DNA of 37,753 nucleotides from positions 902,951-940,703 of the forward strand of contig NZ_JH806632.1 in assembly GCF_000295095.1 (NCBI RefSeq). Direction: 5' to 3'. The notes under the pieces were generated by a model that made no database searches, had not been told where the DNA came from, and saw nothing but the letters and a program-made list of their open reading frames with translations. A program made the translations under genes and the position numbers. The DNA comes from Actinomyces timonensis DSM 23838. Its GTDB lineage: Bacteria > Actinomycetota > Actinomycetes > Actinomycetales > Actinomycetaceae. Position 1 is the stretch's first letter; every line of letters starts with the position of its first letter. Positions 7,348-15,235 of this stretch are shown here, piece by piece.

Positions 7348-7800
7348 TCAGCGAGCCGGGCGCATCCACTCGGGGGTGGCGCCCGGGTCCCGGGGGAAGT
7401 GGGAGAGCTCGTCCGCGCAGTCCTTGGCGCTCACGGGCGGGTCGAGATCGGGCTTGCGGTCGTAGTCGACGTCGACGCTCAGGCGGTAGCCCGGCGCGGT
7501 CATGGTCAGATGGGCCCACGTCCATGTGCCGCCGCGGGGGTGGGCCATGGCCACGCGAAGCTGCACGGCCTCCTGGACGATCTCGCCGGGGACGACGTTG
7601 GCCTGCTGGGCGCCGTTGATGACCGCGGTGGTCTGGACGCTGGCGCGCAGGCCGACGGCCTCGATCTCAATGGCGGCCTCAGTGGCACCGACCTGCTCCA
7701 TGAAGGCGGCGAGGTTGCCCTGGAGGCTTCCGATCGCCTGTGACTGGGCCTCAAGGCCGCCGCCCATGGGCCCCATGCCGCCCATCATGTCCATTCCCAT
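7348..7800 (-). CDS. Unrecognised 150-residue protein, possibly immunity-like
   Basis: The protein has a Met/Gly-rich N terminus (MGMDMMGGMGPMGGG), a predicted helix, a beta-rich middle (EAAIEIEAVGLRASVQTTAVI) and an acidic end reading VDVDYDRKPDLDPP, then ELSHFPRDPGATPEWMRP. The end loosely resembles the YezG/DUF600 immunity fold (acidic DYD, ELxxFPR, PxWM). That is a weak match by eye. The Met-rich start offers several start codons. I took 7800, which has GGAGA upstream. No toxin gene is adjacent, which argues against a simple immunity role. The DUF350 gene follows it. Confidence 0.65.
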   Translation of the reverse strand: MGMDMMGGMGPMGGGLEAQSQAIGSLQGNLAAFMEQVGATEAAIEIEAVGLRASVQTTAVINGAQQANVVPGEIVQEAVQLRVAMAHPRGGTWTWAHLTMTAPGYRLSVDVDYDRKPDLDPPVSAKDCADELSHFPRDPGATPEWMRPAR

Positions 7801-8190
7801 GCTCTGTCTCCATTCGTGGGTGCCGCGGGTTCAGCGCTGATGCTCGTCTACGGTAACCGCATTGACTCGGGGCAGCCAGAGGCGGTCGCTGCTTCTCCTC
7901 AGCCCCAGGGCAACGCTCCGGCCTGGCACTACGCGATAGGACGACCGGTCATCGAGAGGTAGACGCCGGTGGTCATGAGACTGGCCACCGGCATGAGAAC
8001 GAGCAGGAGCCTCCATGGGGCCGGTCGCCTTGCGCACCCCTATGGCTCACCCCACGAGGTCGCGGCGGCGCAGATGTCGCACCGAGTGACGCTATGCCCT
8101 TATGATGGAGTCAATCGCCCCCCGGTCAGGCCTCTCCATCTGCGACGCATACTAGGCCGGGGCCTTATCTCTTCTAGTCGAAGGCGCGTC
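7801..8190. other. 390-bp region without a gene, left flank of the Abi insertion
   Basis: No convincing coding frame is visible on either strand. It holds the upstream region of the gene at 7348-7800 and, at 8046-8073, the left copy of the 28-bp direct repeat that bounds the Abi gene. From 8074 to 8190 the sequence is less GC-rich than its surroundings and would contain the Abi promoter. No clear promoter hexamers stand out. Confidence 0.5.
8046..8073. repeat. Left 28-bp direct repeat flanking the Abi gene
   Basis: The sequence is identical over all 28 bases to 9133-9160, and begins CTCACCCCACGAGGTC. At the right-hand site it is the end of the ABC permease gene, encoding LRRRDLVG and the stop on the minus strand. 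Here it belongs to no gene. Identity stops sharply at both ends. The two copies are 1,087 bp apart and enclose only the Abi gene, as expected of an attachment-site or target duplication. Confidence 0.85.
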
Positions 8191-9108
8191 GTGAAGCTCC
8201 TCCTGACCTACGAGCAGCAAACTGATCTCCTCCGGCAACGGGGCCTGCGAGTCGAGGACGAGCCCGCATGCGTCGAGTTCCTCAGCCAGGTCGGCTACTA
8301 CCGGCTGTCCGGCTACTTCCGGTACTGGCAGAAGGACCCGGCCTACGGCGACAACACCTTCGTCGATGGCGCAGACTTCGGCGTGATCCGCGACCTGTAC
8401 CTTGCCGAGGAGCGCCTCGCCGTCGAGTGCATGCGCTCGCTGCGGCAGGTGGAAGTCATGCTCCGCGTCCGCTTCTCCCATGCCTATGCCAAGAACGTGG
8501 CTGTTCAAGGTGGCCTGAGCAGTGGCATGGGCTTGACCGCCCCAACGTCCGAGACCCACACACCGGCCCAGGAGTACGTGCGGCGCGACCTCGATCAGAG
8601 CAAGGAGGCCTTCATTGGCCGCAGCCGCATGGAGGCGGGCAAAGGCGCATTCACAGACAACCGCTACGCCGATCTCTACGCCTGGGCCGCAGTGGAGGTG
8701 CTCTCCGTCGGGACCCTGTCCCGGTGCATCGCCGCCTCCCGGGACAGTGGGGTTCTCGGAGAGCTCGCCCAGGCACTTGGCATCGAGCAGGCGACCTTCG
8801 CGAGCAAGGTGAAGTCCCTCGTCTACCTTCGGAACCGGATCGCCCATCACGCCAAGATCTGGAACCACTCAGTTATTGATGCGCCGGGACTCGGCCGCGC
8901 GCGTGGCCGGATCAAGAAACGTCATGGAGGCTTCGACGATCGTTCGATCTATGGAGTCCTCGCCGTGCTCGACCAGCTCCTCCTCAAGTCGGGCCTGCAT
9001 GAAGGCTGGCTGGATGAGGTCGTCGATCCTCTGCTCGCCGAGAATCCACTCCTGGATCGGGGCATCCGCCATCCACGCAGATATGGAGAAGCCGATCTCA
9101 GCGCATGA
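8191..9108 (+). CDS. Abi-family (AbiD/AbiF-like) abortive infection protein
   Basis: The protein has 305 residues and belongs to the Abi_2 family (PF07751). The N-terminal VGYYRLSGYFRYW (residues 34-46) is the family hallmark. The C-terminal half has LRNRIAHHAKIWN, in which Arg214 and His219 form the R-x4-6-H motif of HEPN ribonucleases. Known members abort phage infection, probably by cleaving RNA. I chose GTG at 8191 because VKLLLTYEQQTDLL matches the usual start. The ORF extends upstream without homology and through the direct repeat. Codon use is less GC-biased than in the neighbours (for example TTATTGAT near 8873), which suggests transfer. It stands alone between identical 28-bp repeats and has no integrase nearby. 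Confidence 0.88.
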   Translation: MKLLLTYEQQTDLLRQRGLRVEDEPACVEFLSQVGYYRLSGYFRYWQKDPAYGDNTFVDGADFGVIRDLYLAEERLAVECMRSLRQVEVMLRVRFSHAYAKNVAVQGGLSSGMGLTAPTSETHTPAQEYVRRDLDQSKEAFIGRSRMEAGKGAFTDNRYADLYAWAAVEVLSVGTLSRCIAASRDSGVLGELAQALGIEQATFASKVKSLVYLRNRIAHHAKIWNHSVIDAPGLGRARGRIKKRHGGFDDRSIYGVLAVLDQLLLKSGLHEGWLDEVVDPLLAENPLLDRGIRHPRRYGEADLSA

Positions 9109-9132
9109 TCGGCTACGCGAAGACGAATTCGC

Positions 9133-9160
9133 CTCACCCCACGAGGTCGCGGCGGCGCAG
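9133..9160. repeat. Right 28-bp direct repeat, in the permease 3' end
   Basis: It is identical to 8046-8073. It covers the last eight codons and the stop codon of the permease gene on the minus strand (stop at 9134-9136). An insertion here would leave the permease protein intact, as integrating elements that target gene 3' ends usually do. Confidence 0.85.
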
Positions 9161-10816
9161 GGCGGTGGCCGCCAGGGCGAGGAGCAGGCCGGTCAGCACG
9201 AGGCACACGCCCGGGCCGATCCAGGCATGCGACGGCCCGAGGATGGAAGTCCATGCCTCTGCGGCGCCTCCCGCGCGCCCGGCCCGCGCCGTCGGGAGCG
9301 ACGGCAGGTGCGTCAAGGGCGAAAGGTCGAGCAGCCACTGAGGGGCCCGGAGGGCCTGCCCCAGCGTCGTCACGCAAACCGCGCCGAGGAGCAATCCCCA
9401 GCCCACGATCCGGCCCGCCCGGGGAACGAGCGCCTGCGCGGCCAGCGTGAGCGCGCCGAGCAGTAGTGCGGCGGGGAGCGTCGCAGCGCATCCCACGGTG
9501 ATGCTCGCCGCGAGCGCCCAGGGCTGGGCCGCCGCCTCGCTCCCCTGGTTGGCGAGCGGCGCGATCGCGGACGTCATCAGGCCGACGGCGATCGCCACCG
9601 CCGTCGCGCCCACCCCCGCCGCCATGACCGCGGCGCGGCCCATGAGGAACCGCTCCCGGGGGATCGGCTCGGCGAGGAGGACGGCAGCGCGGCCCGAGCC
9701 CTCCTCCCCCGCCGTGGCCGAGGCCAGCGCGACGGCGCAGGCCGCCAGGACGAGCCCGCCGTAGGTGACGATGAGCGCCAGATAGGTCTGCACCGTCAGC
9801 TGCCCGCCGACGAAGGCCTTCAGCGCCGGGTTGTCCTCGAACATGGCGGCCAGGCTCGACTCGACCTGTGAGGCGAACACCCCGTAGACGACGGCGAAGA
9901 CGAGCCCGCCCACGCCCCACCAGCCGCGCGTCGCCGCGGACGTGCGCAGGGCTAGCGCGATCGCGCCCCGCGGCCCCGGTCGTCGGGCACCCCGGGAGGC
10001 GGGCAGGGTCACCAGCCCCTCCCCCAGCTCGCGGCGCGCGTGGAGGGCGCAGCCCAGGGCGCACAGCGCGGCGGCTCCAGCGGCGAGCAGGAGGAGCGGC
10101 GCCCACCGCAGCCCGGCCCAGGGGCGCGCCTGCTGGACGAGGCCGATCGGCGTCGTCCAGGACAGCCAGTCGGCGCCCGCGGTGGAGTCCCCGAGCCCGC
10201 GCAGCTGGTACCAGGCGACGACAAGGAGGGTGCCCATTCCGCGCGCGGCCCGGGCGGAGCCCGCGAGCGCGCCGAGCACCAGCCCGCCGCCAGCGCCCGC
10301 GGCGGCGCACAGCGCCAGGCCGAGCCCGGCGGCGAGCGCGTCGAGGGGCGCCAGGCCGACGGCGACGGTGATCGCGCAGAAGGCCACGGCCATGAGGGAG
10401 CCGGTCAGCATGACGGAGGCCAGGGCGGCGCGCGTCGCCTGGGAGCGGCCCACGGGCGCGGCGCGCAGGAGCTCGCCGGGACCGGTCTCCTCGTCGGCCC
10501 GGGTGCGGGCGATGGACATGAGGAGCCCGGCGAGGACGGCGATGAGGGCGAGGTAGCCGAGCACCTCGGTGGCGAGGATGGCACCGAGGGAGGGATCGGC
10601 GTCGTCGAGTCCGTAGCCGGGGCCGGTGAACATGGCGGCCATTGGGCTGGAGAAGGCGGTGGCGAAGGCCCTGCGCTCGGCGGCGGTGTCGTAGATGCCG
10701 GTCAGCGCGATCGCTGAGTAGGCGGCCAGGAGCGCGATGCCAGCGGTCCAGCCGATCGCGGGGCGGCGGTCGCGGCGCAGGGTGAGGCGGGTCAGCGGCG
10801 AGATCACTCGTGCCAT
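9134..10816 (-). CDS. ABC-2 type exporter permease
   Basis: The protein has 560 residues and about twelve hydrophobic segments in two similar halves of six, with a charged loop near residues 260-290. The pattern matches large ABC-2 permeases annotated as exporters of polyketide-type antibiotics, which carry both membrane halves in one chain. Each half has a segment containing Glu-Glu (TRADEETGPGELLRAAP and ATAGEEGSGRAAVLLAEP), a repeated cytoplasmic motif of this family. The ATP-binding gene lies three bases upstream, so the two form a single transporter. The TetR gene in front suggests drug or toxin export. The end of the gene coincides with the 28-bp repeat next to the Abi gene. Confidence 0.88.
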   Translation of the reverse strand: MARVISPLTRLTLRRDRRPAIGWTAGIALLAAYSAIALTGIYDTAAERRAFATAFSSPMAAMFTGPGYGLDDADPSLGAILATEVLGYLALIAVLAGLLMSIARTRADEETGPGELLRAAPVGRSQATRAALASVMLTGSLMAVAFCAITVAVGLAPLDALAAGLGLALCAAAGAGGGLVLGALAGSARAARGMGTLLVVAWYQLRGLGDSTAGADWLSWTTPIGLVQQARPWAGLRWAPLLLLAAGAAALCALGCALHARRELGEGLVTLPASRGARRPGPRGAIALALRTSAATRGWWGVGGLVFAVVYGVFASQVESSLAAMFEDNPALKAFVGGQLTVQTYLALIVTYGGLVLAACAVALASATAGEEGSGRAAVLLAEPIPRERFLMGRAAVMAAGVGATAVAIAVGLMTSAIAPLANQGSEAAAQPWALAASITVGCAATLPAALLLGALTLAAQALVPRAGRIVGWGLLLGAVCVTTLGQALRAPQWLLDLSPLTHLPSLPTARAGRAGGAAEAWTSILGPSHAWIGPGVCLVLTGLLLALAATALRRRDLVG

Positions 10817-10819
10817 CGC

Positions 10820-11764
10820 TCAGCCCACCTTGCCGCCGGCGGAGGGGGCGCCCTCGGAGGAGGAGTAGTGGTGGAGGAAGATCTCCTCCAGGCTCGGCGG
10901 GGCGGCGGTGATCGAGCGCAGCCCGAGCGCCGCCAGGCGCTCCATGACGGCGCCCACCTGGTCGGCGTCGGCAGTCAGGGTGATCTGCCAGACGCCGTCG
11001 GCGCAGGAGGCCCTCAGGTCGTGGACCCCGGGCGCGCCGGCCAGATCGGGCTCCCGCTCGACGACGGCGCTGATGCGGGAGCGGGCGAGGGCGCGGATGC
11101 GCTCCAGGCTCCCGGACTCGACGGCGCGGCCCGCGCGGATGATGGTGACCGAGTCGGCCAGGCTCTCCACCTCGGACAGGATGTGGCTGGAGAGCAGGAC
11201 GGCGCTACCCCGCCCGGCGGCCTCGGCGACGCATTGGCGGAAGACCTCCTCCATGAGGGGGTCGAGGCCGGAGGTCGGCTCGTCGAGGATGAGGAGGTCG
11301 ACGTCGGTCTCCAGGGCGGCGATGAGGGCGACCTTCTGCCGGTTGCCCTTGGAGTAGGCGCGGACCCTCTTGGTGGGGTCGAGGTCGAAGCGCTCGATGA
11401 GCTCGGCGCGGCGAGCCTCGCTGGGCCTGCGGGAGCGCAGGGAGGCGAGGGCGTCGAGGGTCTGCCCGCCGGTGAGGCCCGGCCAGAGGGCGACGTCGCC
11501 CGGCACATAGGCCAGGCGCTCGTGCTCGGCGACGGCGCCCCAGGGGTCGGCGCCGAAGAGGCGGGCGGTGCCGCCGTCGGCGCGGAGCATCCCGAGCAGG
11601 ACGCGCAGGGTGGTGGACTTGCCGGCGCCGTTGGGGCCGAGGAATCCGAGGATCTGGCCGGGCGCGACGGCGAGGTCCAGGCCGTCGAGGGCCCGGGTGG
11701 CGCGTGGGCCCCGCCCGAAGGTCTTGGTCAGTCCGATGGTCTCGACAACGGGTGCGGTGGTCAT
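10820..11764 (-). CDS. ABC transporter ATP-binding protein
   Basis: The protein has 314 residues. Walker A is GPNGAGKST (43-51), the signature is YSKGNRQK, Walker B is LLILDEPTSGLDPL, and the switch His is in SSHILSE. The signature begins SKG rather than SGG, as is usual in ABC-2 drug-export ATPases (DrrA/CcmA type). A C-terminal extension of about 90 residues resembles the DrrA regulatory tail. Its start overlaps the stop of the TetR gene by four bases, and it is followed after three bases by the permease. The operon order is therefore regulator, ATPase, permease. Confidence 0.92.
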   Translation of the reverse strand: MTTAPVVETIGLTKTFGRGPRATRALDGLDLAVAPGQILGFLGPNGAGKSTTLRVLLGMLRADGGTARLFGADPWGAVAEHERLAYVPGDVALWPGLTGGQTLDALASLRSRRPSEARRAELIERFDLDPTKRVRAYSKGNRQKVALIAALETDVDLLILDEPTSGLDPLMEEVFRQCVAEAAGRGSAVLLSSHILSEVESLADSVTIIRAGRAVESGSLERIRALARSRISAVVEREPDLAGAPGVHDLRASCADGVWQITLTADADQVGAVMERLAALGLRSITAAPPSLEEIFLHHYSSSEGAPSAGGKVG

Positions 11765-12516
11765 GGCTCCTCCTGGTGTGAGGTGGTGGAGGTGGATGGC
11801 TCGGGGGTGTCACCGGGACGGGGCCGGGAGTCGGAGTGGGGCGCGCTCGCGGCCCCGGGCCGGGAGGCCTGCGCGGCGTCGAGATAGGGGGTGAGCATGG
11901 AGGGGTCGGTGAAGACCGGTTGGCAGTAGGACTCCAGGGCCACCGGCCCGTACGTGGTGTAGTAGTCGCGCACGACCGCCTGAATATCCGTGGGGTCGGG
12001 GGCCTCGTAGTGCATGTACATGAGCAGAGCGCCGGCCTCCGCGTAAGCGTGGTAGCGGGCGCGGGCCACTTCGTCCATCGAGGGGTTGATGGTGCCGGCG
12101 GCGACCCCGGCGGCCATGAGGGACTCAGACTCGGTCGCGAACATCTCCATGAGCGTGCGGGCCAGCTCGCCACCCTCCATGAGAGAGCGCAAGGCGTAGG
12201 CGCTGGCGGGGATGTACTGCTCGGCCTGGGCCATCTGGGTCATGACCTTGGCGGAGCCGCCGAAGATCTCGGAGTCCCGTTTGGCCTGGTCCATCTGGCG
12301 CAGGACCTCGGCGTCGCAGGCCTGGCGCAGGCCCTCCTTGGAGCCGAAGTGGTGGGTGATGAGCCCGGCGGTGACTCCGGCGTCCGCCGCGATGGCCCGT
12401 AGGCCCACACCGAACCCGTCGGCGGCGAAGCGAGTCATAGCGGCGGCGCGAATACGGGCCACCGTGGTGAGATCCTCCTGTCGGGAGGGGGTTGAGCGAT
12501 CCGATGTTGAACGCAT
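11761..12516 (-). CDS. TetR-family regulator of the ABC exporter
   Basis: The protein has 251 residues. The helix-turn-helix spans about residues 14-62, with AAAMTRFAADGFGVGLRAIAADAG then VTAGLITHHFGSKEGLR. The C-terminal region has an AefR/YcdC-like look and ends in a Ser/Thr/Pro-rich tail of 30 residues. I chose ATG 12516 because TATAGAAT lies at 12531-12524 on the same strand, seven bases before it. That leaves no room for a leader and implies a leaderless transcript. A longer start at 12552 would place the promoter inside the gene. It overlaps the ATPase gene by ATGA, so the whole exporter operon is probably self-regulated. Confidence 0.9.
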   Translation of the reverse strand: MRSTSDRSTPSRQEDLTTVARIRAAAMTRFAADGFGVGLRAIAADAGVTAGLITHHFGSKEGLRQACDAEVLRQMDQAKRDSEIFGGSAKVMTQMAQAEQYIPASAYALRSLMEGGELARTLMEMFATESESLMAAGVAAGTINPSMDEVARARYHAYAEAGALLMYMHYEAPDPTDIQAVVRDYYTTYGPVALESYCQPVFTDPSMLTPYLDAAQASRPGAASAPHSDSRPRPGDTPEPSTSTTSHQEEP

Positions 12517-12542
12517 GACCAATATTCTATACGCTCGTTCAA
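12507..12542. promoter_or_regulatory. Leaderless promoter and inverted repeat before the TetR gene
   Basis: TTGAACG (12507-12513) and CGTTCAA (12536-12542) form an inverted repeat separated by 22 bases. It encloses the -10 box TATAGAAT and the ATG on the minus strand. A regulator bound to both arms would cover the promoter. Autoregulation by the TetR protein is an inference. Confidence 0.45.
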
Positions 12543-12669
12543 TCTCCCACAAGAGGCGCCGTCGCCCCTGGCCTCCAGGGGGAGTCCCCGACTCGGCCAG
12601 GGACGGTTCAGGGGCGGATCAGGGGGACCCCCGATACCTCGCAGCGCCGGCGCGGGGCAGTCTTGAGCC

Positions 12670-13053
12670 ATGAGCACGAACGACTTCTCCACCGCCCCTG
12701 AGACCGCCACCGCCTACTCCGCCCCCGACGCCAGCGCTTCCTACGGCCCCACCGCTGGCACGTACTCCGCACCCCATGGCCCCGGGGCCAACCCGTACTC
12801 GACGCCCTACTCCACCCCCGGTGGCGCCGCTTACGCGCAGGGATCCTTCTCGGCGCGCGCCGAGTCCTGGCGCTCCTCGCTGCCCCGCCGCTCGCGCAAC
12901 CGGCTCGTCGCCGGCGTCTGCGGCGGGATCGCGGAGGACCTGGGCGTGAGCCCCACCCTCGTGCGCCTGGCAACGCTCGCCCTGGCCGCCCTGCCCGGGC
13001 CCATGTGGCTGGCCTACGCCGTCGCCTGGGTCCTCATGCCCGACGCCGACTGA
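12670..13053 (+). CDS. PspC-domain membrane protein
   Basis: The protein has 127 residues. Residues 1-70 are a Ser/Tyr/Pro/Ala-rich, probably disordered cytoplasmic segment. Residues 73-125 form a PspC domain (PF04024), with RNRLVAGVCGGIAEDLGVSP then a hydrophobic segment ending AYAVAWVLMPDAD. PspC domains sit in the membrane and act in envelope-stress sensing in several bacteria. In actinobacteria the N-terminal variable region is typical. The gene stands alone. A large hairpin follows at 13078. Confidence 0.87.
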   Translation: MSTNDFSTAPETATAYSAPDASASYGPTAGTYSAPHGPGANPYSTPYSTPGGAAYAQGSFSARAESWRSSLPRRSRNRLVAGVCGGIAEDLGVSPTLVRLATLALAALPGPMWLAYAVAWVLMPDAD

Positions 13054-13077
13054 GCGCGGAGCGGTTCCGGGAGGGGT

Positions 13078-13179
13078 GGTGGCTCCGGTCCGCGGGGCTG
13101 GCACCGGGTCTGGCGGGAGCGTCTGAGGGCGCCCCAGCGCCCGATGGCGCGAGGGACTGGCCAGCGGACCGGAGCCACC
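13078..13179. terminator. Long inverted repeat between convergent genes
   Basis: The arms 13078-13093 and 13164-13179 are perfect 16-bp complements (GGTGGCTCCGGTCCGC and its reverse). They enclose 70 bases that also contain shorter GC inverted stretches (for example GGGCGCC and AGCGCCC). The structure lies between the stops of the PspC gene and the macrodomain gene, so it probably terminates both transcripts. No T-tract is present. Confidence 0.55.
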
Positions 13180-13198
13180 GCCCCGACCCAGCATCCGC

Positions 13199-14134
13199 CT
13201 AGTTCGCGAGCGCGGCCTCATAGACGGCTCGGTCCTTCGCGGAGAAGGCGCAGATGACGATTCGCAGCTCCGAGCCCGGGTGCGCCGCGAGCCAGACCCC
13301 GATCGTCTCGAGGACGAGCGGGGCCGCCTCCTCCTTGGGATAGCCGAAGGCGCCGGTGGACACCGAGCACAGACCCACCGAATCCAGGCCCGCCTCCTGG
13401 GCGGTATCGAGGATCGCCCGGTAGCAGCTCGCCAGCCGGGTGCGGTGGCGCTTCTCGACGCGCCCGCCGTCGACGACGGGCCCCACCGTGTGGATGACGT
13501 GCCCGGCGGGGAGGTGGTAGCCACCGGTGAGGACCGCGCGCCCCACGGGCTCGGGCCCCTCTCCGCGCTCGGCGCGCCCGGCCATGTACTCGGCGCACTC
13601 GGCGCGCAAGCCCGGCCCGGCGACGGCGTGGATGACGTTGTCGATGCAGGCATGGCCGGGCACGCGGCAGCCGAGCATCTGCCCGTTGGCGGCGTTGACG
13701 ATGGCGCCGGCCCGCAGGGTGGTGAGGTCACCCTCCCACAGGGCGCCGTGCTCGCCGAGGGCACCCGCCACGCCGTGGGTGGTGGCAAGGACGGGCAGGG
13801 CGAGGGCGTCGGGGTCGCCCGCCTCGGCGGCCCGCTCGGCGGACTCATGGGTGAGCATCTCGTCGAGCTCGTCGCGCATGTCCTCGTCGTCGATCGGGCG
13901 GGGCGGGCGGATGGTGAGCAGCCCGTCGAGGAGGCGTCGGCGCTCGGCGAAGGGGAGCTCGTCGAGGGCGATCGGCGGCGGGAAGGAGGCGACGTCGCCG
14001 TGGTTGACGGCGTCGGTGGCGAAGTACTGGGTGAGGATCGCGATGCGCCCCTCGGCGGCGGTGCGCGGCTGGAGGGGCCCGGAGTCGGGATCGGGCGCGG
14101 TGGGCGGCACAGGGGGCACAGGCGGCATCGGCAT
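13199..14134 (-). CDS. Zinc-type macrodomain, protein ADP-ribose hydrolase
   Basis: The protein has 311 residues. The first 120 are a helical region common to this class, and the macrodomain follows. The motif GCRVPGHACIDNVIH (from residue 155) holds Cys156, His161 and Cys163, matching the Zn-macrodomain pattern of the staphylococcal and streptococcal hydrolases that remove ADP-ribose from proteins. IVNAANG and STGAFGYP are the ADP-ribose-binding loops. In those species the gene is linked to a sirtuin and a lipoylation pair, none of which lies in this window. Start 14134 (MPMPP) has a -10-like TACCCT about seven bases upstream. A start at 14194 would add 20 Pro-rich residues. Confidence 0.88.
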   Translation of the reverse strand: MPMPPVPPVPPTAPDPDSGPLQPRTAAEGRIAILTQYFATDAVNHGDVASFPPPIALDELPFAERRRLLDGLLTIRPPRPIDDEDMRDELDEMLTHESAERAAEAGDPDALALPVLATTHGVAGALGEHGALWEGDLTTLRAGAIVNAANGQMLGCRVPGHACIDNVIHAVAGPGLRAECAEYMAGRAERGEGPEPVGRAVLTGGYHLPAGHVIHTVGPVVDGGRVEKRHRTRLASCYRAILDTAQEAGLDSVGLCSVSTGAFGYPKEEAAPLVLETIGVWLAAHPGSELRIVICAFSAKDRAVYEAALAN

Positions 14135-14222
14135 AGGGCCAGGGTACGGCAGGGAGGGCGGGGGACGGCGCGGGGCCGGACGGGTCAGTCCCATCCGGCC
14201 CCGCGGTCACCCGGCTGGAGGC

Positions 14223-14714
14223 TCAGGCGGTGTAGTTCTGGGCGGAGAGGAACCAGCCCTGCTGCTCGAGCTGCTGGGTGTAGTCCTCCAGGATGCCGCC
14301 GGAGACGGCGTCCTCGGAGTCGACGTCGTCGTGGACGGCGCGCATGGTCTTCACGACGGCGTCGATGGCGGACACGATGTAGTCGACAGCCTCATTGGTG
14401 ATGACCTGGGCGACGGGGGCCTCGGGGACGGTGGTCTTCGCGGCGACGGTCTCGGGGCGGCCGTCGGGGACGACGTTGATGGCGCGCATGCGCTCGGCCA
14501 GGGCGTCGGAGCCGGCGCGGGCGATGTCGACGACCTCGTCGAGGTTGAGGTGGAGGTCGCGGAAGTTGGGGCCGACGACGTTCCAGTGGATCTGCTTGGC
14601 CACGAGGCTGAGGGCGGTGATGTCCACCAGGGAGGCCTGGAGGTGGGCGCTCAGGGCCTCGGAGGCGGTGAAGGACATGCGGACGGGGGCGGAGGTGACA
14701 GTCTTGGTGCTCAT
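14223..14714 (-). CDS. dps: Dps-family ferritin-like DNA-protection protein
   Basis: The protein has 163 residues, the normal Dps length. The inter-subunit ferroxidase residues are visible: KQIHWNVVGPNF with His43, His55 and Asp59 in LHLNLDE, and Asp70 with Glu74 in DALAER. Dps dodecamers oxidise Fe(II) with hydrogen peroxide, store the iron and shield DNA. The N terminus is short and has only one Lys, so DNA binding may be weak. AAGG lies about nine bases before the ATG. It follows the thioredoxin gene after 54 bases on the same strand, next to the heme genes. That suits joint control of iron and peroxide stress. Confidence 0.93.
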   Translation of the reverse strand: MSTKTVTSAPVRMSFTASEALSAHLQASLVDITALSLVAKQIHWNVVGPNFRDLHLNLDEVVDIARAGSDALAERMRAINVVPDGRPETVAAKTTVPEAPVAQVITNEAVDYIVSAIDAVVKTMRAVHDDVDSEDAVSGGILEDYTQQLEQQGWFLSAQNYTA

Positions 14715-14768
14715 GGGCTTTACCTTACTCTCGGTCGGATCTAAAAAGTAGTTCGTGTGGGATGGGGG

Positions 14769-15161
14769 TCAGGCCTGCTCGCCGTCGGCGGCCTGCGCTC
14801 CGGCCTGCTCTTTGGCGATCTCGGCCTTGAGGGCCTCCATGTCGAGCTCGCGGACCTGCGTGATGAGGGCGTCGAGCGCCTTGGCGGGCAGGGCGCCGGC
14901 CTCGCGGTAGACGAGGACGTCGTCACGGAAGGCCATGAGGGTCGGGATGGAGGAGATGCCCAGGGCGCCGGCGAGCTCGGGCTCCTCCTCGGTGTTGACC
15001 TTCGCGAAGGTGATGTCCGGGTTGGCCTCGGCGGCCTTCTCGAAGACCGGGGCGAAGCGCATGCAGGGGCCGCACCAGGAGGCCCAGAAGTCGACGAGGG
15101 TGATGCCCTCGCCGCGCACGGTCGAGTTGAACTCCTTGCCGGTGATGGTGGTCAGAGCCAT
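14769..15161 (-). CDS. trxA: Thioredoxin
   Basis: The protein has 130 residues with the thioredoxin fold and active site WCGPC at residues 29-33. The cis-Pro motif SSIPTLMAF is intact, and DFWASWCGPC is the canonical strand. About 25 extra residues rich in Ala, Glu and Lys follow the domain. It reduces protein disulfides in the cytoplasm with electrons from thioredoxin reductase. GAAAGG stands before the ATG. It lies between hemQ (74 bases upstream on the strand) and dps, so a shared transcript with the hemA-hemH-hemQ operon is possible. Confidence 0.93.
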   Translation of the reverse strand: MALTTITGKEFNSTVRGEGITLVDFWASWCGPCMRFAPVFEKAAEANPDITFAKVNTEEEPELAGALGISSIPTLMAFRDDVLVYREAGALPAKALDALITQVRELDMEALKAEIAKEQAGAQAADGEQA

Positions 15162-15235
15162 GGTTTGCCTTTCGGATCGACGGCGGCTGATCGGGACAAC
15201 GGATATCCCCGGGCCGTATATTCCGGGGCGCTCGC

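Noticed and set aside
10868-11887. 339-residue plus-strand ORF opposite the ABC ATPase
   Set aside because: The ATPase on the other strand has complete Walker and signature motifs. This ORF is a mirror frame.
14715-14768. Iron box or OxyR site before dps
   Set aside because: The 54 bases contain an A/T run but no convincing inverted repeat matching a known iron or peroxide regulator site.
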